A DNA stretch of 64,000 nt from Paeniglutamicibacter sulfureus (GCF_039535115.1 NZ_BAAAWO010000001.1:930001-994000); one strand, 5' to 3'; positions 54,243-64,000 are shown, numbered from the stretch's first letter. Notes: generated by a model not told the origin, from the sequence alone. Numbers and translations: made by a program.

Positions 54243-55109
54243 ATGCCTCAGACCTTTTTCTACACCCGATTTGGTATCGGCGTGGCCGACCCGCAATGGT
54301 GGCAGTACCGCCTCCGGCTCTTCCAGAGCGTCACGTTTCCCTCCATTGAACGACATCTTTCCCCGACTACCGAATGGGTCATAGCGGTGGATGCGAGTAT
54401 GGATCGGGCATACCGGGATTGGCTCGCCCAAATCATAGAAAGCACTAGCAAGTCCCGCCATATTCGAGTGGAACCAGTCACCGTATTGAGCGAGGCACCC
54501 TACCGCTTGCACCTTGTTGCAAGAGCCCACCGAGAAGTTCGCATCGTCAGAATCGACGATGACGACGCGGTTGCGTCGAACTACTTCGATCTCATCCCGG
54601 CCTCCCCTGGCCTGCACACATTGCCGCTCGGGTACGAAGCGGCTATAGCCGAGCGAGTCATGCGCGTTACTCGTCGTCCTTTCCTCTCGCTGAATACCGT
54701 GTTTCACGGGGACTCTGCCCTCACCGAGGACTTCTCCCGTATGGGACACCACCGCATGAAGGAATGGGCCGACATCCAAGGGCTGCCAGTTACTGAAGTG
54801 AACACGCCGCACAAGGCTTACATCTATTCCCGCCACAAGCAATCCGATTCTACCTTCGGTGCCGTCCGAAGCAGCATCAACAAGGACCCTAAGAAGGAAA
54901 CGTTGACCAGGTACGCTCGGGACCATTTCGGATTCGATGAACTTCTGTTCGAGCAATGGCGGCAGCACGCTGCTGCAGCACCTGCAACGGGCGGAGAGAA
55001 GACCTGGAGCCGGTCTCATGAGCTAAACAATGAAGCCTCGGCACATGTTCGTGCGCTGCGGAATATCAGTTCGCAGATCCGGGATTCCACCGGTAACCTT
55101 TTCTGCTAG
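54243..55109 (+). CDS. Putative rhamnosyltransferase-like glycosyltransferase
   Basis: The 288 residues resemble the putative rhamnosyltransferase family (PF11316): TRFGIGVADPQWWQYRLRLF at the N terminus, EWVIAVDASMD, the metal-binding VRIVRIDDDDAV with DDDD at 105-108, and HKAYIYSRHKQS. It is a soluble GT-A enzyme. It stands alone on the plus strand among relics, with AT-rich upstream DNA. The sugar is not certain, and no dTDP-rhamnose genes occur in the window. Confidence 0.72.
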   Translation: MPQTFFYTRFGIGVADPQWWQYRLRLFQSVTFPSIERHLSPTTEWVIAVDASMDRAYRDWLAQIIESTSKSRHIRVEPVTVLSEAPYRLHLVARAHREVRIVRIDDDDAVASNYFDLIPASPGLHTLPLGYEAAIAERVMRVTRRPFLSLNTVFHGDSALTEDFSRMGHHRMKEWADIQGLPVTEVNTPHKAYIYSRHKQSDSTFGAVRSSINKDPKKETLTRYARDHFGFDELLFEQWRQHAAAAPATGGEKTWSRSHELNNEASAHVRALRNISSQIRDSTGNLFC

Positions 55110-56600
55110 ACCAAACCAACAGCAAGGAACTCGCCATGGTGGGGGCCTTCCTCGTATCCGAAAGGCAACCAAATCCAACCCCAAGGCGGTGACCCATGCT
55201 CGATGAAGTCCACCTGGCAAGCCCTCGTCGGCGTCCTAACCACGTCAGGTCTGCTCGGGTGGGCCATCTGACTGAGCCTTACCGGCAGGCTCGTCGCCAG
55301 GAGCCTCTGCGACGTGATGGTAGAGCCAATAATCACTGGCTCAGCGCAGCGGAAACGCTCAATGACACCAACACCATGCAAGCACGAATCATCAAAAAAA
55401 TCACCGTCGGCAAATCCGTCATCAATGTGATTGACGCGGTGCAGGACGCCCGGGACGGCGACTCCCATTGAAAACCTTCCGAGCCCGAGCCAAGCCGTGG
55501 GCCTACCGCTTCCGACCGAACACCGGCGACACGAACGAAGCCCTCGCCGCCAAGATCGAAGCCGGTGTCGAACGCACGGCTGCCAAATAGCCTCAGTAGG
55601 TAGTCCTGTTCCGGCTTGTTGGTAGTGTCGTTCCGACTACGCGGTAATGTCCGGGTCCCTTCGCGGCCATTCCCGGTCCGATCGCCCCGCAACACGGTGC
55701 GGCGATCACCTCAGGCAGGCGATGGCTCGGTAACGAGCCTCCACGGCAACCTTCGCTCCGGTCAGGACCGTTACGCAATTTCTCGGCCGCGAAGAAGGCC
55801 ATTCCCGCGGTTGGCAGCGCTACCAAACGCTGAGGTGCACCGGCGGCCTCAGCATCGAGCAACAATGACGCGACGGGCTCAGATGCCGGCCGCCGATCCC
55901 TCGCAGGCTGGCATCTGAGCCCGATCATCGTGGACTTGGAGAACTCGGGGTAGACCGGGTTACGACGGGGCCGGGTCAAGCCTGGAATCACTACCGCGTC
56001 ACCGGAATTCGATTACCGCCCACCCGGAGGACCCGCTACCCGGTCGCCAGAACGGCACTACCATCACAGCTATCTGGCACACGGCCATATTGGACCGGTA
56101 CGCCGAAGCCAAGGACCAGTCTGCGAAGCTCGAGCAAATCAACATGCGCAACCACGTCAGCGAAAACCTTACGCGAGCGTTCCGATAGAAGCCACTATGA
56201 CGATCCGGCCCCCTGACCGGGACCCTGATGGCCGCGGCGCTCGATGAAATACTTGCCGGGATGATCGGCTGGCGCTTCAGGACCCACGGCCTGTGGACGA
56301 CGTTCCCTGCCGGACGCGTATTCATGGGCCTGCTGGCCGTCATGGGCGCCATCCACATCCTTGCCACCGCGTCCAGCTTTTACCCATCCTTCTAGGGCCG
56401 GGCATGGGTGTATATGTGGCTGTACACCGGGCTGGTCGGCATCTTTGGCTGACTTGACTGGTCGATCTTCCGAGAACAACACCGCAAATGGTTCACTCTC
56501 GCTTCTCCCCAAAGGCTCATCAAGCGATGAGCCTTTGCTCATGGACCCAGGCGGCAGCACATGACTCCATCAAACGTAAGCACGGGCCGGGTCGAGGAGC
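55110..56600 (+). pseudogene. Decayed prophage-like stretch
   Basis: Short plus-strand frames follow one another, each broken by stops: MKSTWQALVGVLTTSGLLGW near 55202 (holin-like or small membrane protein), a 40-codon basic frame at 55468-55590, and near 56220-56520 a membrane-protein-like frame reading LDEILAGMIGWRFRTHGLW, VFMGLLAVMGAIHILATA, then stop, AWVYMWLYTGLVGIFG, stop, LDWSIFREQHRKWF. The latter resembles small membrane proteins of actinophages. No integrase, capsid or terminase gene is left. Identity as prophage is inference. Confidence 0.5.
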
Positions 56601-56609
56601 GCTTCAGAC

Positions 56610-56858
56610 GTGGATAGCGATCCGGATTTCATTGCAGCTCAGGGAGCCATTGAGTTCCTGACGTCGGTTCCGCACCCGACTACCGACCCGGTCCAGGTGA
56701 CCCTGCTCAAGACTCCGGTCTTGGACAGTATCCTGATGGGTAAACACAACGGACCCCGGCTGCCATCATCTTGGGCGGGATTCCCCTCCAACAAAACATT
56801 AAAAGCCAATCTCATCGCTGCCGTGCCGGTGTACCAAACGAAAGTCCATGGGCCATAG
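56610..56858 (+). CDS. Hypothetical 82-residue protein
   Basis: A frame opens with GTG and GAGGAGC upstream, encoding 82 residues beginning VDSDPDFIAAQGAIEF. No motif, signal peptide or membrane segment is visible. It may be the last small gene of the prophage-like relic or chance. Confidence 0.3.
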   Translation: MDSDPDFIAAQGAIEFLTSVPHPTTDPVQVTLLKTPVLDSILMGKHNGPRLPSSWAGFPSNKTLKANLIAAVPVYQTKVHGP

Positions 56859-56997
56859 CGTTCTTATCGGTGAGCAGAAGCTTGCGCATCAGTGATGGTC
56901 AGGAAAGTCCGAGGTGGTGGATTTTGACGCTCCCACCCCGAATTCGAAAGCGGTGTTACAGCGAGTCCCCACCATGTTGCCGTTTTCAAATTAAAAC

Positions 56998-58830
56998 TTA
57001 ACCAAAAGCATACCATGACAATATGCCACTAAGGCTATATATGTCGCGTAATTCTTTTTTCGTTGGTTCTTTAGACCCTATAAGACTTGTGACGTATTTT
57101 TTATCAATAAAGTCGAAAATGTCAGAGTCGCTAACTTTATCAACAGATGACGCTAGAATCTTTTTACCCGATTCAAGATGCAGTATTTGCCAGAAATTTA
57201 CGCCAAGTTTGTTTGCCCGAACGACACCATTTCGGCGATCTGAAGCGGAGAATTCCGGTTCCTTGATATCGATATCACCCAGCACACTTAAAAAACGACT
57301 ATCCGTTGAATTGTTCGGAGCAATAGAAGATTCATGGATGATCGCCGAATCTGACGTTTCGAATGCTCTAGGTGCAGGCCGACGTCGACTACGCAGCAGG
57401 TCAGAGTTGAATCGGTCGTAGTCGAAGGGAAGCTGGAGAAGACTCGGATCAAAAGTTCCCATCAAATCGAAACCGATCACGTTGGCATTTCTTGCAGATT
57501 GAGGAACTGACTTTGCCAAATAGTATCCCGCGACAGAGTAGAGAGGGTCAAAACGTGAACCGACTCGGCTCCAAAGTAGCGAGGACTGACCAATATGATA
57601 TCTATTACGAGTGTAAGTATAGAAAGCATCTCCGAGGAAATCCTTCTCGGAATAAATGCCAGATAGATAGTCGAAGTTCTGGTGAAGTCTCTTCGATAAA
57701 CTATTGATCGAAGAGGCGGATATGTAAGGGTGACCATCCATACCCATTGGTACAAATTTTGAAAGCAGTTCACCTTCGGAAGGCACCTTGGAGCCGTACT
57801 CAGATAGTCGGTTGCCGAAGAAGGTGCGATAGACCTCACCATACCCGCCACCTGCCGCGCTCACCGACACTGCCTGCTCACGACCTAGGGGTCCGGTACT
57901 GGTCAACCCTCCGCTGTGGAACAATGGCGCCATCAACCGCTCAGGCATAGAGAGGCTCGGAGAGGCCGTGAGGCCTGCACCGTTCGATCGGCGCAATCCG
58001 TAGTGCCGCGTTATGCCATCAGCTACAACTCTGTCCGTCGTACCATCGGGGCCGGAACAGAAGAATAGGAAATCAGCAGCTGATCCAGATGCGATTGAAG
58101 CGCCCAAGACTAGACGCGAGTCAAAACCACCCGTTAGATGACTAATCTTCTGAATTGAGGAACTTTGAGATACTGCAGATACTGCTGCCGTTATGTCTTC
58201 AGCAACTATCTTTACGAGTGCTGCGTAATCAAGATTCTCATAAAATCTATCTAAATCGTATCTTTTTATTTCAAAGGAACCGTGTTTTATTTGAATATAT
58301 TCAAATGGGTTTAGTTTATTGACTCCATTGAAGCTAGCAGGCGTAAGCCCGCCGTTTCCCAAGAGTAATCTTTCTATCTGAAATTCCACGCTTTTCGTGA
58401 GAGAATGACCATTTTTCGACGCGGTCTCGCGCAGCCTGTTTATATCCGTCGAAATAACCGATTTTGTATCGAAGGATGCATAGAAGACGATGGCGCCACC
58501 GAGGGGATCTTGTAGACATAAGGCTTCATCGGAAAACTCGTCAAGCACATACAATGCGCATGGATTCTTTGCATTTTTGCCCCACCATGCGGCGATCTCA
58601 TCAAATGGCGCCACAGAGAATCGATTTGGTATGACCAAAGAAAGCTCAGACGATTCCAATATCGCTACCCCACTTATGATGCCGGCACCGTCGAGCCAAA
58701 ATAAACGATTACCTAATCGAAATGGTTGCTCTGTGCCGTTCTCAGGTGGGACGGTTGTGCAGGGATAACCGGTGGATCGACTCCCCTTATCTAGTAAGAA
58801 TGCTGGAGCAATTCGAATCATGTTGCGCAT
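56998..58830 (-). CDS. Asparagine synthase-like protein (lacking the glutaminase Cys2)
   Basis: The 610 residues align in pattern with asparagine synthetase B but the N terminus has no Cys immediately after Met, so the glutamine-hydrolysing step is probably absent. The ATP pyrophosphatase loop reads TGGFDSR (233-239) instead of SGGxDSS. FDPLYSVAGYYLAKSVPQ and a DYDRFNSDLLRS tail are like other polysaccharide-locus AsnB relatives. Base composition is AT-rich, pointing to transfer. It may amidate a uronic acid such as ManNAcA, but this is only inference. Confidence 0.7.
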   Translation of the reverse strand: MRNMIRIAPAFLLDKGSRSTGYPCTTVPPENGTEQPFRLGNRLFWLDGAGIISGVAILESSELSLVIPNRFSVAPFDEIAAWWGKNAKNPCALYVLDEFSDEALCLQDPLGGAIVFYASFDTKSVISTDINRLRETASKNGHSLTKSVEFQIERLLLGNGGLTPASFNGVNKLNPFEYIQIKHGSFEIKRYDLDRFYENLDYAALVKIVAEDITAAVSAVSQSSSIQKISHLTGGFDSRLVLGASIASGSAADFLFFCSGPDGTTDRVVADGITRHYGLRRSNGAGLTASPSLSMPERLMAPLFHSGGLTSTGPLGREQAVSVSAAGGGYGEVYRTFFGNRLSEYGSKVPSEGELLSKFVPMGMDGHPYISASSINSLSKRLHQNFDYLSGIYSEKDFLGDAFYTYTRNRYHIGQSSLLWSRVGSRFDPLYSVAGYYLAKSVPQSARNANVIGFDLMGTFDPSLLQLPFDYDRFNSDLLRSRRRPAPRAFETSDSAIIHESSIAPNNSTDSRFLSVLGDIDIKEPEFSASDRRNGVVRANKLGVNFWQILHLESGKKILASSVDKVSDSDIFDFIDKKYVTSLIGSKEPTKKELRDIYSLSGILSWYAFG

Positions 58831-59128
58831 TGTTCTATCCTACACTTTTTGAAACCATATTTTTGGGACGCTTTGCGTCTTTTAGCGACAGACTCTGTAT
58901 AGCCGTACTTGATTCCCCTTCAAGCTGCGCGTCTAGGGAAGGTCGAATCCTCGACGTTTCACGATTGCTGATGACCGAATGGATCATTTTCTAAAACCCT
59001 AATTTTATCTTCAGGATCTAGCACTCTTATTGACATAGAATGGCATGGGCGCGCATCTACTTTACATAATGCAGTATATAAATATTCTTCCCTACGAAAT
59101 TGTCTGCAGGAAATAGTGTTCGTTCGGC
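58831..59128. other. AT-rich gap before metG end
   Basis: No gene is seen in these 298 bases between the asparagine synthase-like gene start and the metG stop. Composition is still AT-rich, so the boundary of transferred DNA is close to 59.1 kb. The promoter of the asparagine synthase-like gene should lie here. Confidence 0.5.
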
Positions 59129-60676
59129 CTACTCATCGTACTTCGGGAAAATCGGTCTCGGGGCCGGCAATCTCGTTCCTGCTAGAAGTACAGTGTCGAA
59201 CGACCCAAACTCTCGTACAGACCCCTCTGCCTGGCCCAGCACCTCAAGTAACGAGGCCGCTGCTGCAGGCATAACAGGCTGCACGAGCAGCGCCACCCGC
59301 CGGACAACTTCGAGTGTCACATAGAGGACTGTCTCCATGCGCGCCACGTCCGTCTTGCGAAGCACCCAAGGCGCTTGATCGGCGAAGTAGGCGTTGGTGT
59401 CGCCCAGAACCGTCCAGATGGCTTCGAGAGCTTTGTTGAATTCCTGGCGCGAGAATGCGTCGCGGCTGATCTCGAGCAGTTTGCCGGCAGCAGCCAGGAT
59501 CTGTTCGTCCGCCTCGGTGAACTCACCCGGAGTCGGTACCGCTCCCCCGCAGTTCTTCGCCACCATGGACAACGAACGCTGGGCCAAGTTACCCAGGTTG
59601 TTGGCAAGGTCCGAGTTCATGCGTCCCACAATGGTTTCGTGGCTGTAGCTTCCGTCGGCACCGAACGGTACCTCGCGCAGGAAGAAGTAGCGGACCTGGT
59701 CAAGTCCGTACTGGGCAACGAAGTCCGCGGGAGCCACGACGTTGCCTAGAGACTTGGACATCTTCACGCCATTGTTGTGAAGGAAGCCATGAATCATCAC
59801 ACGCTTGGGCAATGGCAACTTTGCTGACATTAGGAATGCCGGCCAGTAGATCGCATGGAACCTGGAAATGTCCTTGCCAATCACATGGACGTCCGCAGGC
59901 CAGTACTTCTTGAATGACTCGGACTCAACGTCGGGGAATCCCGTTCCGGTGAGGTAATTAGTCAGCGCGTCAACCCACACGTACATGACGTGGTCCTTGT
60001 TTCCGGGAACCGGAACGCCCCAGTCGAAGGTGGTGCGCGAAATCGACAAATCTTCCAGACCGCGCTCAACGAAGCGAATCACTTCGTTGAATCGGGTATG
60101 TGGAGCCCCAAAATCCGGCTGCGATTTGTAGAGTTCCAACAGCTTGTCTTGGTACGAGGACAGGCGGAAGAAGTACGATTCTTCCTCGGTCCAGGTCACC
60201 TCGGTGTCGGTCTCCTTGGAGTAGCGTAGGCCGTCCTCACGAACTTCGGTGTCATCCTCGTGGTGGAACGCCTCGTCGCGCACGGAGTACCAACCCGCGT
60301 ACTTGTCCAAATAGATGTCGCCATTGTCCTCCATGCGCTTCCAGATGGCCTGAGCTGCCGCATAGTGGTCCGTGTCCGTGGTGCGGATGAATCGGTCGTA
60401 GCTGATTCCCAGCTCGTCGTTCATGGCTTGGAATGCATCCGAGTTGCGCTGTGCCAGCTCACGCGGGGTGATTCCCTCGCGTTCGGCCGTCTGAAGCATC
60501 TTCTGTCCATGCTCGTCGGTACCCGTCATGAAAAATACGTCATGGCCGTCAAGCCGCTTGAAGCGTGCCATGGCGTCGGTGGCGATTACCTCGTAGGCGT
60601 GCCCAATGTGGGGAACGCCGTTCGGGTAGGAAATGGCCGTGGTGATATAAAACGGAGTCTGCTCAGAAGTCACCAT
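59129..60676 (-). CDS. metG: Methionyl-tRNA synthetase
   Basis: It charges tRNA-Met. The 515 residues show [17 protein letters not shown] (HIGH), GTDEHGQKM and [10 protein letters not shown] (KMSKS), followed by an anticodon-binding helical domain. No C-terminal tRNA-binding dimerisation domain is present, consistent with the shorter actinobacterial form. It is a core gene and marks the end of the accessory island. Confidence 0.95.
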   Translation of the reverse strand: MVTSEQTPFYITTAISYPNGVPHIGHAYEVIATDAMARFKRLDGHDVFFMTGTDEHGQKMLQTAEREGITPRELAQRNSDAFQAMNDELGISYDRFIRTTDTDHYAAAQAIWKRMEDNGDIYLDKYAGWYSVRDEAFHHEDDTEVREDGLRYSKETDTEVTWTEEESYFFRLSSYQDKLLELYKSQPDFGAPHTRFNEVIRFVERGLEDLSISRTTFDWGVPVPGNKDHVMYVWVDALTNYLTGTGFPDVESESFKKYWPADVHVIGKDISRFHAIYWPAFLMSAKLPLPKRVMIHGFLHNNGVKMSKSLGNVVAPADFVAQYGLDQVRYFFLREVPFGADGSYSHETIVGRMNSDLANNLGNLAQRSLSMVAKNCGGAVPTPGEFTEADEQILAAAGKLLEISRDAFSRQEFNKALEAIWTVLGDTNAYFADQAPWVLRKTDVARMETVLYVTLEVVRRVALLVQPVMPAAAASLLEVLGQAEGSVREFGSFDTVLLAGTRLPAPRPIFPKYDE

Positions 60677-60720
60677 AGAAATCTATCGCATTTTGGCCCG
60701 AATACGCCCATCGGGGACCC

Positions 60721-61773
60721 CTATGTGAGCTGATCGAGCTGCTCCCAGAAGGCCACCCGCAAGGCACGGCGGATATCCTGCAAATCGGTCTTCCATTCGC
60801 CGAGTCGCTGTGCGCAGTCCTTGAGTAGAACCCTGTCGATTTCCGGGGGAAGGAGCGGACGGTCTGCAAGAAGGTCTTTTAGCTCGGTTTCAGTCGTGCT
60901 TGCCCGCCAATTGGTCGCCACGCTGCTGCCCACTTCCGTGGCTACCTCCATTGCGCTACGGTCGGCACTAGTTGCCCCCGCAAACCCCGAAGATTGGTTT
61001 GTCGAGCTGTAAACCAGTTGGTAGTCCGCCGGTGCCGGGGCGGGGGCTTGGGTGGTCGATTGAAACTTGGGTCGCTGGCTCAGCAATGCGGGTGTGGGAA
61101 CCTTCGGCATGCCTGGCTTCGGGGCCATCGGTGCTGACGCCGAATCGGTAGGAGCTTCCTTGGAGGCAGCGGCAGCACTCGCGATAGCAGCCGAATGCAT
61201 CGCATGTTCCGGATCCCATGACACTGCCTTCACAAAGGAAGATTTGATGAGTTCTTCGGGCAGGGTAATGATGCTGTCTACCCGCAAGGCAAGATGTTCG
61301 GCAACGGATGCCACACCCAGTCGGTGATCGGCCTTCTCCACGCCGATGAGAACAACCTTCATACCCAGGTCTTGGGCCTCCTCGACGGCTTCGGCGAGGT
61401 CATCGTCACCGGAAACAAGAAAAGCAACCGAGGCGGCGCGGTTCCGGGCAATCCCAACCAGGTCGAGGCCCAGTTTGAGGTCGACCCCCTTTTGTTCGCC
61501 ATTGAACGAAATGCGGCCCAATCGTACCTTGACGCCGGGTATCAATCCGATGCGCTTGTGCTGATCCGTAAAGATGGCATCCTTGGCTGCGTCGTACCAA
61601 TAGATCCTCAGGTTCTCCAACCCGCTGGAATCCTTGGCTGTTTTGAGGATCCCTTCGATGAGGGCTTCGTAGTTAACCGTAAAAGCGGCACGCAATGTTG
61701 TTCCCGAGGCACGGTGTCCCCCAATGGCTAGCAGAAAACTGGCATCGACGAATATGGCGCTTTGAGACATCAT
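60721..61773 (-). CDS. NYN domain protein
   Basis: The 350 residues begin with a NYN (PIN-like nuclease) fold: AIFVDASFLLAIGG, RIYWYDAA, KGVDLKLGLDLV and LVSGDDDLAEAVEEAQDLGM carry the acidic residues (Asp, Asp and DDD) expected to bind metal. Residues 195-275 are rich in Ala, Pro and Ser and look disordered; the last 65 are helical. Such proteins are probably RNases; the target is unknown. It lies 44 bases upstream of metG on the same strand. Confidence 0.82.
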   Translation of the reverse strand: MMSQSAIFVDASFLLAIGGHRASGTTLRAAFTVNYEALIEGILKTAKDSSGLENLRIYWYDAAKDAIFTDQHKRIGLIPGVKVRLGRISFNGEQKGVDLKLGLDLVGIARNRAASVAFLVSGDDDLAEAVEEAQDLGMKVVLIGVEKADHRLGVASVAEHLALRVDSIITLPEELIKSSFVKAVSWDPEHAMHSAAIASAAAASKEAPTDSASAPMAPKPGMPKVPTPALLSQRPKFQSTTQAPAPAPADYQLVYSSTNQSSGFAGATSADRSAMEVATEVGSSVATNWRASTTETELKDLLADRPLLPPEIDRVLLKDCAQRLGEWKTDLQDIRRALRVAFWEQLDQLT

Positions 61774-61973
61774 CCTTCAATCCTATGCGGTGCGAAGGAT
61801 GCCCTTGGGAAACGCGCGGCCCACCTGCGCCTTTTCTGGTCACTTGCCAGATTGACCCAGGTCCTGACGCATTCAAGCGGCGCGTGCACTTGGTCTGGAC
61901 TACCTAGCAGCCGTCGTCCCAAAGTCGTGGATCCTCGGCCACCACGACCTGCTCGCTGCCAGCAGCAAAAAAA

Positions 61974-62045
61974 CGTGCCCTGCACGCCAACCCGCATCCT
62001 CTTCAAAGACGTTCCAAGAGGTACCCGGGAGGCGTGCAGGGCACG
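61974..62045 (-). terminator. Terminator of serA with a nested stem
   Basis: A 15-bp perfect stem pairs CGTGCCCTGCACGCC (61974-61988) with GGCGTGCAGGGCACG (62031-62045); the 42-base loop itself holds a CCTCTT/AAGAGG stem. Seven T residues follow on the minus strand, as for a factor-independent terminator. Confidence 0.85.
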
Positions 62046-62069
62046 CTAATTATTTACGATTACGGGACG

Positions 62070-63665
62070 TTAGTCCGCGAGGTTGATTTCGCGGGCAACC
62101 GTGGCGCCAATGGCGGCACGCACGATGTCCAGGACGCCGGCGGGGAGGGCCGAGTCGATGGCCAACACGGCGACAGCCTCGCCGCGCTCTTCCTTGCGGG
62201 CCACCTGCATGCCGGCAATGTTCACGCCTTGCTCGCCCAACACGTTGCCCAAGGTGCCAATGACACCGGGACGGTCTGCGTAGCGCAGGACGATCATGTG
62301 GTCGATGATCGGGATCTCGATTTCGTAGCCGTTGATGCCGACCAGCTTTTCGATCTGCTTCGGGCCGGTCAGCGTGCCGGCCACCGAAAGCTGGGTGCCT
62401 TCGGTCGAAGCGCCCGCGACCGTGAGCAGGTTGCGGTACTCCGGGGAATCCGGGGTGGTGACCAAACGAGTGGCCACACCACGCTGTTCGGCGAGCACCG
62501 GGGCGTTGACGTAGGAAACCTGGTCGGAGACAACGTCCATGAAGACGCCCTTGAGGGCCGAAAGCTCCAGCGCCTTCACATCCAGGGAGGCGATTTCGCC
62601 GGCAACAACCACATCGATGCTGGTGAGGGATCCAACGGTCAACGCGTTGAAGATGCGTCCCAGCTTCTCCATCAGCGGGATGCCCGGGCGGACGTTCTCG
62701 TCAATGATGCCTCCGGCAACGTTGACCGCGTCCGGGACCAGTTCGCCGGCCAAGGCCAAGCGAACGGACTTGGCCACGGAAACGCCTGCCTTTTCCTGGG
62801 CCTCATCCGTGGAGGCTCCCAGGTGCGGGGTGACGGTGACGTTTTCGAATTCAAAGAAGGGAAGGTCCGTGCTCGGCTCCTGGACGAAGACGTCAATGCC
62901 GGCACCGGCAATTTCCTCGTTCTTCAGTGCAGTGTAGAGCGCGTCCTGGTCAACCAGGCCGCCGCGGGCCACGTTGATGACGTAGGCGGAGTTCTTCATC
63001 TTGGCGAAGGCCTCCTTGCCGAGCATGCCCACGGTTTCAGGAGTCTTGGGCATGTGGATGGTCACGAAGTCGGACTCGGCCAGGAGCTCGTCCAGATCCA
63101 CCAGGGTGACACCAAGCTGCTGTGCGCGTGCCGGGGTGATGTAGGGGTCGTAGGCAAGGATTTCCATACCGAAACCCTGCAGGCGGGCAGCGACCAGCGC
63201 ACCAATGCGGCCCAGGCCAATAATGCCGGCCTTCTTCTCGAAGAGCTCCACGCCAGTGTAGGAGCTGCGCTTCCAGGCGCCGCTCTTCAGCGATGCGTTG
63301 GCAGCGGGAATGCGACGGGCCAGGGACACGATGTGGCCCACGGTCAGCTCGGCTGCCGAAATGATGTTGGAGGTCGGGGCATTCACGACCATGACGCCGG
63401 CCTGGGTGGCTGCCTTGATGTCCACATTGTCCAGACCCACACCCGCGCGGGCGATGATCTTCAGGTTCTTGGCGGCCGCAATGGCTTCTGCGTCGACCTG
63501 GGTTGCGGAGCGCACGAGGATGGCGTCAACATCTGCAATCGCGGACAGCAACTGGGAGCGGTCCGCACCGTCGGTCTGGCGAATTTCGAAATCGGGACCC
63601 AGGGCCGCAACGGTTGCGGGCGAGAGTTCTTCGGCCAATAGGACGACTGGCTTGTTTACAGACAC
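62070..63665 (-). CDS. serA: D-3-phosphoglycerate dehydrogenase
   Basis: It catalyses the first step of serine synthesis. The 531 residues have an N-terminal catalytic domain, NAD-binding GLGRIGALVAARLQGFG, the catalytic-base region, an intervening domain and a C-terminal ACT domain (MIVLRYADRPGVIGTLGNVLG), typical of the long actinobacterial type. It begins with GTG. Family length matches. Confidence 0.96.
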   Translation of the reverse strand: MSVNKPVVLLAEELSPATVAALGPDFEIRQTDGADRSQLLSAIADVDAILVRSATQVDAEAIAAAKNLKIIARAGVGLDNVDIKAATQAGVMVVNAPTSNIISAAELTVGHIVSLARRIPAANASLKSGAWKRSSYTGVELFEKKAGIIGLGRIGALVAARLQGFGMEILAYDPYITPARAQQLGVTLVDLDELLAESDFVTIHMPKTPETVGMLGKEAFAKMKNSAYVINVARGGLVDQDALYTALKNEEIAGAGIDVFVQEPSTDLPFFEFENVTVTPHLGASTDEAQEKAGVSVAKSVRLALAGELVPDAVNVAGGIIDENVRPGIPLMEKLGRIFNALTVGSLTSIDVVVAGEIASLDVKALELSALKGVFMDVVSDQVSYVNAPVLAEQRGVATRLVTTPDSPEYRNLLTVAGASTEGTQLSVAGTLTGPKQIEKLVGINGYEIEIPIIDHMIVLRYADRPGVIGTLGNVLGEQGVNIAGMQVARKEERGEAVAVLAIDSALPAGVLDIVRAAIGATVAREINLAD

Positions 63666-64000
63666 AGGGGTGGCACCTTTGCTATTTCAGTGGGCTGGAT
63701 GCTTGGACCGGATTGAGACGGGCCAGATACCAGAATATCGTCCGCCCCGTCATAATCCCGGCTCGATAGGGCGATGTTACGGCACAAATCCGGGCCACTG
63801 TGCGCATAGTCACAGACACTTGGCTTACGGGGCAATACGTGGCTTGGACCATCCCAGCCATGCTCCCAGTCTCCAAACGCGGCTATCGCCCGGCCCGGGA
63901 TCCGCCCATCGTTTTGAAATCCGCCCACCGAATTAGGCCGGCGGGTTGGCGACACCATCGTGGTGCCACCCGGCGGCAGGCTCAGGCATCCTGCCCACGA
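63666..64000. other. Window edge upstream of serA
   Basis: No gene is recognised in these 335 bases. They should contain the serA promoter. Short open frames exist on both strands but lack motifs. Confidence 0.4.

Noticed and set aside
62034..63641. A 535-codon open frame on the plus strand opposite serA
   Set aside because: It is antisense to a fully conserved serA and has a Gly/Asp/Val-rich composition typical of shadow frames.

Overview
The window is chromosomal DNA from a high-GC Gram-positive bacterium, most likely an Arthrobacter-like member of the Micrococcaceae. The grounds are high GC with GTG and TTG starts, an IclR-type regulator divergent from leuCD, a DUF3515 lipoprotein gene next to ddl, paired dynamin-like GTPases, and the grouping of leuB, ilvE, a fumarylacetoacetase-family gene, gltX and tRNA-Glu/Gln. 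This placement rests on gene content and order read by eye, not on a database search.

Layout. 0.2-6.4 kb (minus strand) is a cell-wall polymer cluster: a TagD-type cytidylyltransferase, two GT2 glycosyltransferases, a CDP-alcohol phosphotransferase, a TagGH-type ABC exporter and a LytR-CpsA-Psr (LCP) ligase, followed by galU and coaD. 8-10 kb carries two plus-strand genes (an aminotransferase and a spermidine-synthase-like protein) between coaD and rsmD-recG. 10-15.5 kb holds rsmD, recG, a short FakA-like DAK2 protein, a second LCP protein and the DUF3515 lipoprotein. 15.5-22.9 kb is ddl, gpsA, plsC, murA, leuD and leuC with the divergent regulator. 23-27.5 kb is thiL behind two membrane-anchored GTPases. 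27.6-27.9 kb has two tRNA-Glu and one tRNA-Gln gene. 28-34.7 kb holds a HAD phosphatase, gltX, a fumarylacetoacetase-family gene, galE, ilvE and leuB. A two-component system follows at 34.8-36.7 kb.

36.8-58.8 kb is a surface-polysaccharide island. It starts with wecB and wecC (UDP-ManNAc to UDP-ManNAcA), then two GT4 glycosyltransferases, a CgeB-GT2 fusion and a 1500-residue protein that joins copies of the same modules. Beyond 49 kb it becomes AT-richer and broken: a DUF6270 gene, a serine-hydrolase-like gene, scrambled ISL3 transposase relics, two 53-codon mini-genes, a rhamnosyltransferase-like gene, a decayed prophage-like stretch and an asparagine-synthase-like gene. No flippase or polymerase gene is visible, so the export route for this polymer is either outside the window or the tagGH-like exporter. 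The window ends with metG, a NYN-domain gene and serA.

Together the genes supply nucleotide-activated precursors (CDP-polyol, UDP-glucose, UDP-galactose, UDP-ManNAcA), assemble and export polymer repeats, and attach them to peptidoglycan. Peptidoglycan and lipid genes (murA, ddl, gpsA, plsC) and branched-chain amino-acid genes (leuBCD, ilvE) lie around them. The most notable features are the 1500-residue multi-glycosyltransferase with an apparently dead GT2 module, the TagD and CDP-alcohol-phosphotransferase pair with an Asp-to-His change in the signature, and the mosaic accessory island.
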